From NCBI GenBank assembly GCA_003290165.1, contig QNQO01000802.1, positions 434,001-498,000 of the forward strand: DNA of 64,000 nt. The letters are read 5' to 3'. The notes below the pieces were generated by a model. That model ran no database searches. It worked only from the letters and a program-made list of their open reading frames with translations, and was not told the DNA's origin. Below are positions 54,100 through 64,000 of the stretch, in pieces. Each line of letters opens with the position of its first letter. The first letter of the stretch is position 1. Source of the stretch: Berberis thunbergii (taxonomy: Eukaryota; Streptophyta; Magnoliopsida; Ranunculales; Berberidaceae). The translations under genes and the position numbers were made by a program.

Positions 54100-56700
54100 T
54101 TTTGTGCGTATACGCCTCAAGTGGGTTTGGATGAGGAGACTAAGAAGAATTTTTGAGACTCTTTAGAGGAGTTAGTTCTTGAAATTCCCTCTTTCGATAG
54201 GGTTTTCCTAGGCGAAAATTTGAATGGTCATGTCGGTAAGGATAGAATTGGGTATGAGAGAATACATGGAGGTCGAGGCTTTGGGGATCGAAACACTGCG
54301 GGGATTTCTATTTTAGATTTTGTTTTAGCTCAGGATTTTGAAATCGTAAATACTTTTAAGAAGAGGGAAAATCACTTGGTGACCTTTGCGAGTGGGCGTA
54401 ATAAAAGTAAAATTGATTATTTTCTTGTAAATAGACACGATTTAAGTAGGTGTAAAAATTGTAAAGTTATACCAGGGGAGTGTCTAACAAACCAACATAG
54501 GCTGTTAGTTCTCGATTTTTGTCTTAAGAGTAAGGGTCATATTTCTATAGAACAGGTTAGACCGAGAATTAAGTGGTGGACCTTACAAGGAGATGTGTGC
54601 CAAAATTTCAGAAAGAAGATTTTGGGTGGTCAGTCAGTTTTAGAGGGTTGGAAGAATCTAGAACCAAATGATATGACTAGTAGCGCGAATCTTTTTAAAC
54701 ATTTGGCAAACCGAATAAGAAGATGTGCTAAGAAAGAGTTAAGAAAGGGCAAAAGAAGAGATTTATATGGTAATGAGAAATGGTGGTGGAACGCTGATGT
54801 GCAACAAACCATTGTGAAAAAAAAATGCTTTAAGGTGTGGCAAAAAGATAGGCGCCTAGAGTCTTATGAGCTTTATAAGCAGGCTAAGAAGTTGAGTAGT
54901 AGAGCAGTAGGAGAAGCTAAGAAGAGAGCGTATGATGTTCTTTATAATAGGCTAGGTACAAAAGAATGAGAAAATGATATTTTTAAGATAGCTAAAGCTA
55001 GAAAACGAAAAATTAAGGACTTGAGTCATGTTAAGCATGAGGACGAAAGAGTTTTAATACAGGATAAAACTATTTTAGATAGATGGAATGATTACTTTTG
55101 GAACCTACTCAATGGAACACATGTAAGGGAGTTAAACTTGGAGGGGTATGCTTCATAGGAAGGGAGAGATCGCGTGTTCCATCGCAGAGTTAGTGCCACA
55201 GAAGTGAAAGAAGCTTTAAAAAGAATGAAGACAGGGAAAGTCGTTGGACCGGATGATATACCAATTGAAGCATGGAAATATCTGGGAGAAGTTGGGATTC
55301 AATGGCTAACTAAGCTCTTTAACAGGATTTTGGAAACTAGAAAAATGTCAGATTCATGGAGGCATAACATTGTGGTACCAATTTATAAGAACAAATGGGA
55401 TATCCAGAATTGATCGAACTATAGAGGGATAAAACTTATGAGTTATACGAAGAAACTTTGGGAGATGGTTATAGAACGAAGACTTAGGAGTTTAACCACG
55501 GTTTCGAAGAATTAATTTGGATTTATGCCGGGTAGGCCTACTACGGAGGCCATCTTCCTGCTTAGGCAAACTATAGAAAAATATCGAGAGGCACGTAAGA
55601 GTTAGCATATAGTTTTTATTGATCTAAAGAAAGCATATGATAGGGTCCCCAGGGAGTTAATTTGGTGGGTGCTTGAAAGTAAGAAAATGTCTCAATGTTA
55701 TGTTGATATCATTAAGGATATGTATGAAGGGGCTGTAACAAGTGTTCGCTCAGTAGGTGGGATGTCCAGTAAATTTTCAATGTCAGTAGGATTAAATCAA
55801 GGGTCGGCATTAAGTCCATATCTCTTTGCTTTGGTCCTGGATGAGTTGACGAGACATCTGCAAGAAGATGTAACTTGGTGCATGTTATTTGCAGATGATA
55901 TTGTCTTAATGGATGAGACTAGTGCAAGTTTAAGTCAGAAATTAGTTAAGTGGCGGGAGGCTTTAGAGAGTAAAGGTTTTAGAATTAGTCATTCGAAGAC
56001 GGAGTATCTAGTGTGCAACTTTGGTTGTGAACCAAGAGAGATAAGTAATGCAATTGATATCGAAGGTGTAGAGATCCTAGAGTGTGAGGCTTTACGATAT
56101 ATAGGATCTATAATTCAAAAGAATGGGCTATTGGAGAAGATGTAGACCATAAAATTAAAGCTGGTTAGTTGAAATGGAGAATGGCGTCAGGAGTACTATG
56201 CGATAGAAGGATGCCTGCAAGGCTAAAAGGGAAATGTTATAAGACAATTGTTCGACCAGCCATGCTATATAGTTCAAAATGTTGGGCTACTACGGGACAA
56301 CATACGCATAGGATGGCAGTAGCAGAAATGTGTATGTTAAGTTGGATATGTGGTAAAAGTCGTAAGGATAAAATTAAAAATGAAAGAATTAGAAGATACT
56401 TAGGTATAGCGCCCATAGAGGATAAAATTAGAGAAAAACGTTTAACTTGGTTTGGTCATGTGCGGAGGAGACCAAGCACGACGCCAATTAGAAAATGTCT
56501 AAATTGACAAGTTAATGGAGGGTATAGACGGAGGGGATGATCGTTGAAAACTTAGATGAAAGCAGTGAATGAAGATATCATTGAGCTTGGATTAGGCGAG
56601 GATATGTGGGAAGATCACATTGCTTGGAGAACCAAAATCCATATAGCCGACCCCAAAAATCTCGAGAATGAGCTTTGATGATGATGATGATGATGATTAT
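54100..56700 (+). mobile_element. 5'-truncated RTE-clade LINE with a GAT-repeat tail
   Basis: It begins inside the endonuclease ('CAYTPQVGLDEETKK') and runs through reverse transcriptase to the 3' end. The element ends with 'gaatgagctttgatgatgat' followed by more GAT units instead of poly(A), the mark of the RTE clade in plants. No target duplication could be fixed. Confidence 0.82.
54107..56507 (+). pseudogene. Endonuclease-reverse transcriptase ORF of the RTE LINE (broken)
   Basis: In one broken frame: the EEP endonuclease end 'LNGHVGKDR', 'HGGRGFGDRN' and 'SKIDYFLVNR' (54220-54969); the RT start 'MKTGKVVGPDDIPIEAWK' (about 55224); 'FGFMPGRPTTEAIFLLRQ' (about 55517); 'FIDLKKAYDRVPRELIW' (about 55615); 'GLNQGSALSPYLFALVLDEL' (about 55795); and the catalytic FADD at 55888-55899. 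A C-terminal piece ends 'LTWFGHVRRRP' (56448). Stops at 54967, 55156, 55411, 55513, 55603 and 56143, and frame changes near 56150, show that it is dead. Intact relatives nick DNA and copy their own RNA into it. Confidence 0.85.
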
Positions 56701-57044
56701 ATGAAGATGATGAGAATTTAAGGTATTTTCGAAATTCAAAAGATGTCGTAGAGATAAATTTATTGTTAATCTCACTAAAGGTCCATGGGTAATACCCCAA
56801 TCAATGTGCTTGCTCTAATTACACTCGGCCACGAGCTTAGGCTACAGGCACCTGCCGGTCTTGCCATGGACCTTGAAGGATCGTTGTCTATTTTGGTACG
56901 AATAAATATAGTTAAATTTTAATTTACAATTTTACCCAAAAACAAAACAACAAAGTAAAGCAGGAAAACATGTATATAAAAAAAGGCTGAGGGGCATCTT
57001 CAGCAGTTCAAAATATTGACACAATGACACACATGAACAACAAA
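56701..57044. other. Intergenic
   Basis: No gene or repeat that I can support. Confidence 0.4.
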
Positions 57045-58095
57045 TAGGGATGGCAGTGGGGCGGATTTTCACTGTTATCCGCTCCACTCGCTTCGTTTGG
57101 GGCGGATTTGGTAAATGGTCCCTCAATCTTGGGGCAGATACGAATTTTCAATCTGTATCCGTTTATTAATCGGGACGGATACGGATTTAGTCATATCCGT
57201 TCCACGGATATCCTTTTAATTAGTGAAATTATAAAAATACCCTTAGACTATATAAAGGGATAAACCTATCATCTTTATTCTTTAACTCTCATCTCACATA
57301 ATCACATTCCCCCCTCTCGTCTCTAGTCTCCTACTCTCCTTCTCACAATAAAGGCCGAAGGCGGACTCATCTCACATTCTCCCCTTCTTCTCTCTCACAA
57401 CGAAGGCGGAGGCCGAAGCCCAAAGGGTCGACCCGGTCGTCCCTTCTTCTCTCTCATAGCGAAGGCGGAAGCCGAAGGGTCTCTTCTTCTATTTCACAGC
57501 AAAGGCCGGAGGGTCGTCTCCTTCTCTTCTCATGGACACTTGAAGCTCTCACTCGAAACCCATCCCGCCCGCCAGCCTCCCTCTCCCCTCCCTTCCCCGC
57601 CTTTCCCTAGCTGCAAGAGATCTCAGATCTGATATCAAAGTTCTGAGATCATATTTGAGATTCTTTAGATCGAATTTTTTTTGTATGATTTTTTGTAATT
57701 TTTGTATGGATTCTTTGTATTTTTTTGTTATAATTTTGTGGTATTGATCTAATGAATGAAGTACAATTTACTGTAGTTAGATGGATAATCAGCAACTCCA
57801 AGAGTTAGCAAAGTAGGAAGAGGAATAACTAAATTAGGGGCGGAGATCCGACAATCCAGTAATAGAACTGCAAACCATAAACGGATTGGCGGGGCGAGGC
57901 AGATATCCGCCAATCCGTACGAGGCGATTACAGTTTTTAATTAAAATTGTAAACGGATTGGCGGGACGGATTTGGGGATTTAATACAATTTTTAATTTAA
58001 TACCCAAATCCTCCCCGCTAATCCGTTTACAGGATTTGGGTATTAAATTAAAAATTGTATCCGCCAATCCGCAAAATCGAGTTCTCATTACAAAG
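57045..58095. mobile_element. Probable decayed hAT-like or MITE sequence
   Basis: It starts TAGGGATGGCAGTGGGGCGGA, a start common among plant hAT MITEs, and its right half contains inverted copies of 'cggattggcggg' and 'cccgctaatccg' (57890-58070). A matching right terminus and flanking duplication were not found, so limits and class are uncertain. 57340-57600 contains repeated 'gaaggcggaggccgaagcc'-like words. Confidence 0.4.
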
Positions 58096-59062
58096 GTATT
58101 AAAAAAGACAAATTACAGGGCAAAAATGGATCGGATATGGCTTTTGTTTAAAAGCTTTGTCGAAAATCTCATCCAATTAGAGATAAATTAACACAACCTT
58201 TTATAAATTACATTTTTTTTTTTTTTGTTAAATGGGAGTTTAGAAGCCAAGACAAAAATAGACTACTTTTAAGGGTTGTTTGTTTCCAATTTTAATTAAA
58301 AATAAATCATGAAATAAACGATCAATTCATTGTTAGCAGTAAGGGAGGTGTTGATCACCGATCACCAAATGTTGAGGTCGCTCAGTGCAAGACAACGAAA
58401 AACAAACAAACAAATAACATCCGCCCCTCCTCCTTAGTAAAATGTCGCATATTCGTGTATCAATCAATATCATATACTTGAAGATAAGCAGAGTAAAGGG
58501 AACTCATCCAGATGGATACTATTTGGGACTCCAAAAGACCAACAAGCTTTGAGTACAAGTCCAAACAAGAAAGCTTTATATTTGGAAAGACATATAACAA
58601 ACACCAAGTAGGGAAAGGTTGGTGACACAAAAAATCAAACAGTCCCACTTAAATGGGATTCATCTATAGCTGCAAGTAGCAAGTAGGGTTAATTTTGGGA
58701 AGGATTGGAGATCGGAAACAAGTGTTCTAATTTCTGTTTCAAAAAAAAATTGGAGCTGAAATTTGTTTTCAGTTTACATTCTAAAATTTAAGAATTGGAA
58801 TAGGAAGTTTTTGATCAAAATATTTGGAAAACTTGGGAATTTCAGTTTTCGTCATTTTGAGGGGGTTTCAAAAATATTTTTGAATTGTTTTTTTTTAAAC
58901 GAGAGTTAAACTCAATTAAAGTGTAAAATGCTTAGGGTCAAAGTTAAACTCTATTGCCCATTGACTGGGGCCAAAGTAGAATAAAATAAAAATATAAATA
59001 AATAAAATAAAATTTTAATTAAAACTTATAAATGATTATATATGTGTATCTTATTTTATTGG
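58096..59062. other. Intergenic
   Basis: AT-rich; no gene or repeat structure that I can support. Confidence 0.4.
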
Positions 59063-59632
59063 TAATGATATATTAAAATAGATCAATCATCACAACCGTA
59101 CACGTGGCATAGATATCCATCACAAGAATACAACACTCAATCTATTGGTCCAGCTTATAAAGCCCAGAAAGAATAAAGCCAATTACAGATGCCCAAATGA
59201 GACCCACCAATGAAGAGACGTAAACAGGGCCCGAATCCGGGCTCAAACGAATCAGAGCCCGAATCGATGCCCTACACGAGTTCTCTCATAAAGAAGATGA
59301 ACATTGCATAAAAAAATAGCTATGGAGGGAGTTACACCTCCCCGAACACATCTTCATTAAGGAGGAGACTGTTACAAGAATCATATTCGCCTGTTGCGCC
59401 TTACACGCTTAAGTCACGCAGAGAGTTAACTACAAACATTATAAAAGATAAAGAGGACATTCGACATAGGTATGCAATTTCAACTGAGTTTTGTCTAGAT
59501 TTACATCATTATTCCAACAAAGTTACTGACTTAAGCATCGAAGTTTCTTCGACCACCAAAATGGTGGTCCTTAGCAGTCTAACAATTGTTTTGCAGGTCA
59601 AATTCACAGGAGAACGATTTTTGGGCGCATCA
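59063..59632 (+). repeat. 5' LTR of element 3
   Basis: 570 bp, TAATGATATATT...gggcgcatca. It is the same family as 30900-31408 ('tctctcataaagaaga', 'ggaggagactgttacaag'). Confidence 0.85.
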
Positions 59633-59724
59633 GTTTGGCACCGTCCGTAGGGAATGACGAGTTTCATTTTTTAAAAACAGGATACACAGTGACAAAGCTC
59701 ACCACAACTTGACAAAAGATCAAC

Positions 59725-61170
59725 AATTCATCAGAGAAAATAACGCAGTCTGCAGATCCTCAATCTAGTAATGATCACGACAACTCTCTCACTGATGCAT
59801 CACTAACAACTCAAGGAGAAAAACATCCCAGATTACCTAACCAATAGCATCCAAGAATGCGGATCCGCTGCACGCAACAGTTCAGACAGCCCAAGCATCT
59901 GGCGGCGTTGTCACGAACCCTCGGGTGGATTTGCTCATGGCCCAGATGAATTACATGACAAAGCTGCTGGAGAAAATCACCCATGCACGCGTTCAGCCAG
60001 CCCCAACAAAATTTCACTTACCGAACTCAATGAAGCGACAATGCCCTAACAGAACCCCAACATGGAAATGTCGATAGCAGTGAGCTCCCCCAAGACAAGA
60101 CTCCACAGTGTGTCAGAACGATTGCTGAATCTCGTTCAGGATTGGAGTCACGGATTCCAACGTATTGTACGAGTTAGCCAAGCTACCATTTTCTAACACA
60201 CTCATGAAGAAGGTACTGCCAAAAAAGTTCAGTCCGCCAAAGTTATAAGTGTACGATGGTACCACCGACCCAATGGATTACTTAAGACATTTTCACCACA
60301 TGATGGCTCTAAAGGAAACTACGGAGTCGATCTTGTGCAGAACATTCCCAACCAGCCTCACGTCCACAGCAATGAACTGGTTCAATGGCCTACCTCCGAG
60401 GTCGATAAACTTTTTCTAGGCTTTAGCCACTGCTTTCATTACTAGATTCGTTGGGAGCCAACAGATGAGGAAATGACCCAACTACCTTCTGCACCTTTGA
60501 CAAGTGCCCGAAGAAACGATATGAGAATATGTCATTCACTTCACCAACGAGTTAACAATGATTGATGAGTGTAGCGACGACACAACCACTACAACTTTTG
60601 TCACCAAACTGAGGAGAGACCCCTTTTTCGATGCCCTTAACTTGGAGCCTTCAAAAGGCATGGCGGTCCTACTGAAAATAGCGCAGAAACATATCTTTCT
60701 TGAAGAAATGAAAGCTGCGAGGATAAATAATGAGTAGGAAAAGGAAAACCATTCGAGAAAAATGGAAAGGAAATACAAAAGAAGGCGAGATGATGGATCA
60801 CAAAAGGATAGCAATCATCCAAAGAAACATCGGAATGACAGACGTATTGAGTCCAATCAGCACAGCCCAATCACGAGCGAATAACCAATGTAATGAAGGA
60901 GTACAAACCGTACACAACACTAAAAACAAGTCGGACCGACATCTTAAAACACATAGCGAATTGGGAGAATGTCAACTGGCCAATCAGGATGAAAGGAGAC
61001 CCATGAAAGACGAGACAAAGCAGGTACTGATCCTTTCACAAAGATCACAGACATGATACCGAAGACTACTACAAGTTAAAAGAAGAAATCGAGCATTGGA
61101 TCCAAAGAGGACGACCGGAAGAATTCATCGGCATACCATACAAAAGTTCAAATGAAACAAAAAAACTGAC
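59725..61170 (+). pseudogene. gag of element 3 (broken)
   Basis: Same blocks as element 2, in several frames: 'VYDGTTDPMDYLRHFHHM', 'MNWFNGLPPRSINFF', 'FFDALNLEPSKGMAVLLKI'. Stops interrupt the Gag core (for example just before VYDG and inside the 'SINFF-ALATAF' stretch). The finger motif seen in element 2 at 32850 is only recognisable as a degenerate 'HRHDTEDYYKLK'-like remnant near 61040-61080. Non-coding. Confidence 0.72.
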
Positions 61171-61699
61171 ACTGTAACCACAGGATCAAAAGAATAGTCC
61201 ACAAAATTGATATACTATCTACACTACATCCGCCCCAGTAAAGAAGCACCTCCCACCTATATCGAAGCAGAAATGTCAACGCCTTGAAGACAACTACACT
61301 AACCAACTCAAAGACTCTGACAGTGGATACAAATTCAGCCAAAGTTACTTATAAAGGGATTAACAACGAAAAACTCTTTTAAGCCTTAACAAGCAATGCC
61401 AAACGGGGAGCAATAGCGGTCCAAGCAAAGGAAGTCATAAATTAAAAAGAATAACAGAGGCACAAAACACAAACGCATGGATAGACATCAACCACGCAAG
61501 AATAAAAGAAGAAACGCTCCACATTGTAACGGAATCACTCTAGAAAACGATCGCTAGAAATGGTCAAAGAATCAATAAAGTTTTCAATTTCAGAATTGAC
61601 ATCCCACAAAGGTGAATAACATCGTAGCAAAGCTATACGAAACAATCGGTGTATAAAACCCAAAAGAAATCAGGACGTAAATCAGATATTTACAATAAA

Positions 61700-63420
61700 T
61701 TTCTAGTCTGATCAACCAAATAAGTAAAAATTCGACACCCTAGTCAACTAAACACAAAAACTTCGAATCGACCAAGATGTCGAGTCAAATAAGTAAAAGT
61801 TGGACACCCGAGTCAACTAAACACGAAAAGTTCGAATCGACCGAGATGTCGAGTTAACAAAGTAAAAGTTTGACAAACGAGTCAATTTAGTAAAATGACT
61901 TCAGGTCGACTGGAGTGTCACACCAAAGAAGTAAAAGTTGGATACCCAAGTCAACTAAGCAAAAAAACTCGAATTGGCTGAGATATCAAGTTAACAAAGT
62001 AAAAATTGGACGAATGAGTCAACTAAGTAAAACGACTTCGGATCGACTAGAGTGTTGCACCTAGGGGTGGGCATCCCATCCCGCGATCTCGAACCTGTCC
62101 CGATTTTTTTGGGTCCTTTTGGGATTGATCAAGCTCGTTCCGTCCCGATCTAGAGTGGGATGGGATCATGATGGATATTTTCAATCTCGCCTATCCCGTC
62201 TCGTCCCGAATTCATTTATTTAATATTTATTATTAATAATTTTAATCAAAATACTCTTTTAAATTAAAGTTTAGGATGTGTTGAAGGTTAAATCAATATA
62301 AAATGAAATTCTATATGAAATCTAAATGAATTGAATCATTAATTCTAAATAATCTTCATAAAAAAGTTTAATATTTATTTATTTAATATCTATTATTATT
62401 TATGATGTAAGTTATGTGTATCAATTTGACATTATTGGTTTGTGTGAGTAATGTGAGATAAAACTCTCTTTGTTTTTTAATTGGAGGACTATTTAGTGCG
62501 TGTTCATCCTGTCCCGATCCCATTTGAGATGGGACGAAGTCGGGATGAGGTTTATTCCGTCCTGATCTCGAATGAACGGGATGGGATAGGGATGAGTCCA
62601 TCTCGTCACGTGCCCACCCCTAGTTGCACCAAAGAAATAAAAGTTGGACACCCAAGTCAACTAAACACATAAACTTTGAATCATTTGAGATGTCGAGTTA
62701 GCAAAGTAAAAGTTAGACGAACGAGTCAACTAAGTAAATTGACTTCAGGTCGACTAGAGTGTCGCACCAATGAAGTAAAAGTTGGACGAACGAGAAATTA
62801 AGTAAAATGACTTGAGTCGACTAGAGTGTCGCACCAAACAAAGAAAAAGTTGGACGAATGAGTCAACTAAGTAAAACAACTTCGAGTCGACTGAAACGTC
62901 GAGTTAACGATGTAGAAGTTGAGCGGGACGATTCAACTAAACACAAAAACTTTGAATTGACCGAGATGTCGAATTAACGAAGTAAAAATTAGACGAACGA
63001 GTCAATTAAGTAAATGACTTCAGGTCGACTAGAGTGTCGCACCAACGAAGTAAAAATTGGACGAACGAGTCAATTAAGTAAAACGACTTTGGGTCAACTA
63101 GAATATCAAACCAACGAAGTTGGACGAATGAGTCAACCTAGTAAAAACTTTGAGTCGACCGAAATGTCGAATTAACGAAATAGAAACTAGACGAATGAGT
63201 CAAATGACCACAGGTCAACTAGAGCGTCGAACCAATGAGGAACAGGTTTGACACTCGAATCAACAAAAACTTCGAGTCAACTGAAACGTCAAGCTAACGA
63301 AGCAAAGTCCGAACAATTCGAGAAACTACTTCGAACTAATTGAAACGTCGAGTTAGCGAAGTAAAGGTTGAGCGGATGATTCAATGAAGTAGAGGCAACC
63401 TCGAGACCACGGAATCAACA
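61700..63420 (+). repeat. Tandem repeat array of element 3
   Basis: Copies of about 66-69 bp with 'gagtcaactaag', 'gtcgactagagtgtcgcacc' and 'gaagtaaaagttggac', alternating two half-unit types as in element 2 but about twice as long. It is interrupted by the hAT at 62062-62622. Confidence 0.82.
62062..62622. mobile_element. Non-autonomous hAT element nested in the repeat array
   Basis: The ends TAGGGGTGGGCA and TGCCCACCCCTA are a perfect 12-bp inverted repeat. The perfect 8-bp duplication GTTGCACC lies at 62054-62061 and 62623-62630. 561 bp, no coding capacity. Subterminal 'cccatccc' words face 'gggatggg' words. Confidence 0.92.
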
Positions 63421-63796
63421 ACCCAACTCGAAGGAAACAAACTCCATGGTCGATCAAACAAATAGAGCGAACAAACAGAGGAACAGGTTAGCACAGCCCG
63501 AAAAAACCATGGAATAACTAACATACCAAATTAACAAAGTAGAAGACAGCAAGCAAAACGACTTTCCACAAAGATTAAGACACGACAAACACAAGATCAA
63601 GACATGCATGTTAAAACATAGGAAAATTCAAATCAACAAACGATTGCTACAGATATATCTATAAAACATCAAAGCTTAAATACGAATTGTCACGACGACG
63701 ACAGACGAACAAAGTCAACAAGAAGAAAATAAAGGAAACAACTCCAGCCATTCATTCAAAACCTATTCAGTTACATTCAAAGGTAGCAATGGAAGA

Positions 63797-64000
63797 CTAA
63801 GGGGAAATATCTATAACATCCTCAGCAATATCATCTGCAGGAGCCGAATCGTCGACAATAACTCTTTCTTCAAGAGGAGGAGGAGGCGACTCTTCAGCCA
63901 TTAGATCGCCCGGAGAATTTGCAGCACCTTCGCCATCCTCGAAGGTCCGATAGACCAGATGACGATATTTAGACAAGTCGACACCGAGACCCTCAATATA
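63797..64000 (-). pseudogene. C-terminal part of the element 3 antisense ORF (partial)
   Basis: The minus strand, from the window edge, reads 'YIEGLGVDLSKYRHLVYRTF' and then an acidic/Pro-rich tail ('SPPPPLEERVIVDDSAPADD') and a stop at 63797-63799. It is open for 67 codons. It matches the C-terminus of the element 2 antisense ORF ('YIEGLGVNLFQYCHLVYQTF', 35078-34824) and here the frame is intact. The rest lies outside the window. Whether this copy is coding overall cannot be judged. Confidence 0.6.

Larger units (their letters stand above)
59063..64000 (+). mobile_element. Gag-only Tat-like LTR retrotransposon (element 3), cut by the window end
   Basis: The 5' LTR is 59063-59632. The primer site TGGCACCGTCCGTAGGGA starts at 59636. 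A broken gag, a long tandem-repeat array (61700-63420) and the C-terminal part of an antisense ORF follow in the same order as in element 2. No pol genes. The 3' LTR lies beyond 64000. An hAT element sits in the repeat array. Confidence 0.85.

Noticed and set aside
57340..57600. Pro/Arg-rich coding region in the GC-richer stretch
   Set aside because: No frame stays open across it; the higher GC comes from repeated 'gaaggcggaggccgaag' words.

Overview
The window is nuclear DNA of a flowering plant, most likely a eudicot. It is AT-rich and gene-poor, with TATA-type plant promoters and CT-rich leaders, and it is packed with nested plant mobile elements. I cannot name the species from sequence alone. 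Only one conserved protein gene is clearly intact: a single-exon UDP-glucuronate 4-epimerase (47899-49200, minus strand), a Golgi enzyme of pectin precursor supply.

The left 46 kb is built on a locally duplicated, apparently lineage-specific module. Each module has (i) a TATA promoter driving a roughly 32-residue hydrophobic micropeptide (1283 and 41768; a dead copy at 19553) and, about 1.95 kb downstream, (ii) a gene for a small secreted or membrane protein with a signal peptide, an Asn/Ser/Thr-rich sequon-bearing ectodomain and C-terminal membrane segments (43670 intact; 4488 broken; 23773-24129 minus, intact but divergent; fragments near 20.2, 23.1 and 45.9 kb). I recognise no known family for these, and they are the best candidate here for something undescribed.

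The modules are split by transposons whose boundaries can be read from target-site duplications, often with an uninterrupted paralogous site elsewhere in the window. They include: a Tat-like Ty3/gypsy element (5485-15183, duplication ATACC) lacking RT and integrase but with a protease relic, an antisense 3' ORF, 130-bp tandem repeats and a nested TRIM; a gag-only relative (30900-38971, duplication CCTAT) with antisense ORF and 139-bp repeats; a third copy running off the right end (59063-64000); hAT elements with 8-bp duplications at 2968, 15679, 25998, 37816 and 62062; a PIF/Harbinger-like element (39446-41631) inside a TRIM-family LTR; a poly(A) retroposon (28603-29428); and a decayed RTE-clade LINE with a GAT-repeat tail (54100-56700). 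Foldback MITEs cluster at 17-18 kb and 51 kb, and a tRNA-derived SINE-like family is scattered through the window.

A 1.1-kb insert at 20.9-22.05 kb carries a broken group VII-like ERF (AP2) gene between two direct copies of a 250-bp host block. The order of insertions can be partly reconstructed: module duplication first, then LTR and hAT insertions, then hAT copies inside the LTR elements.
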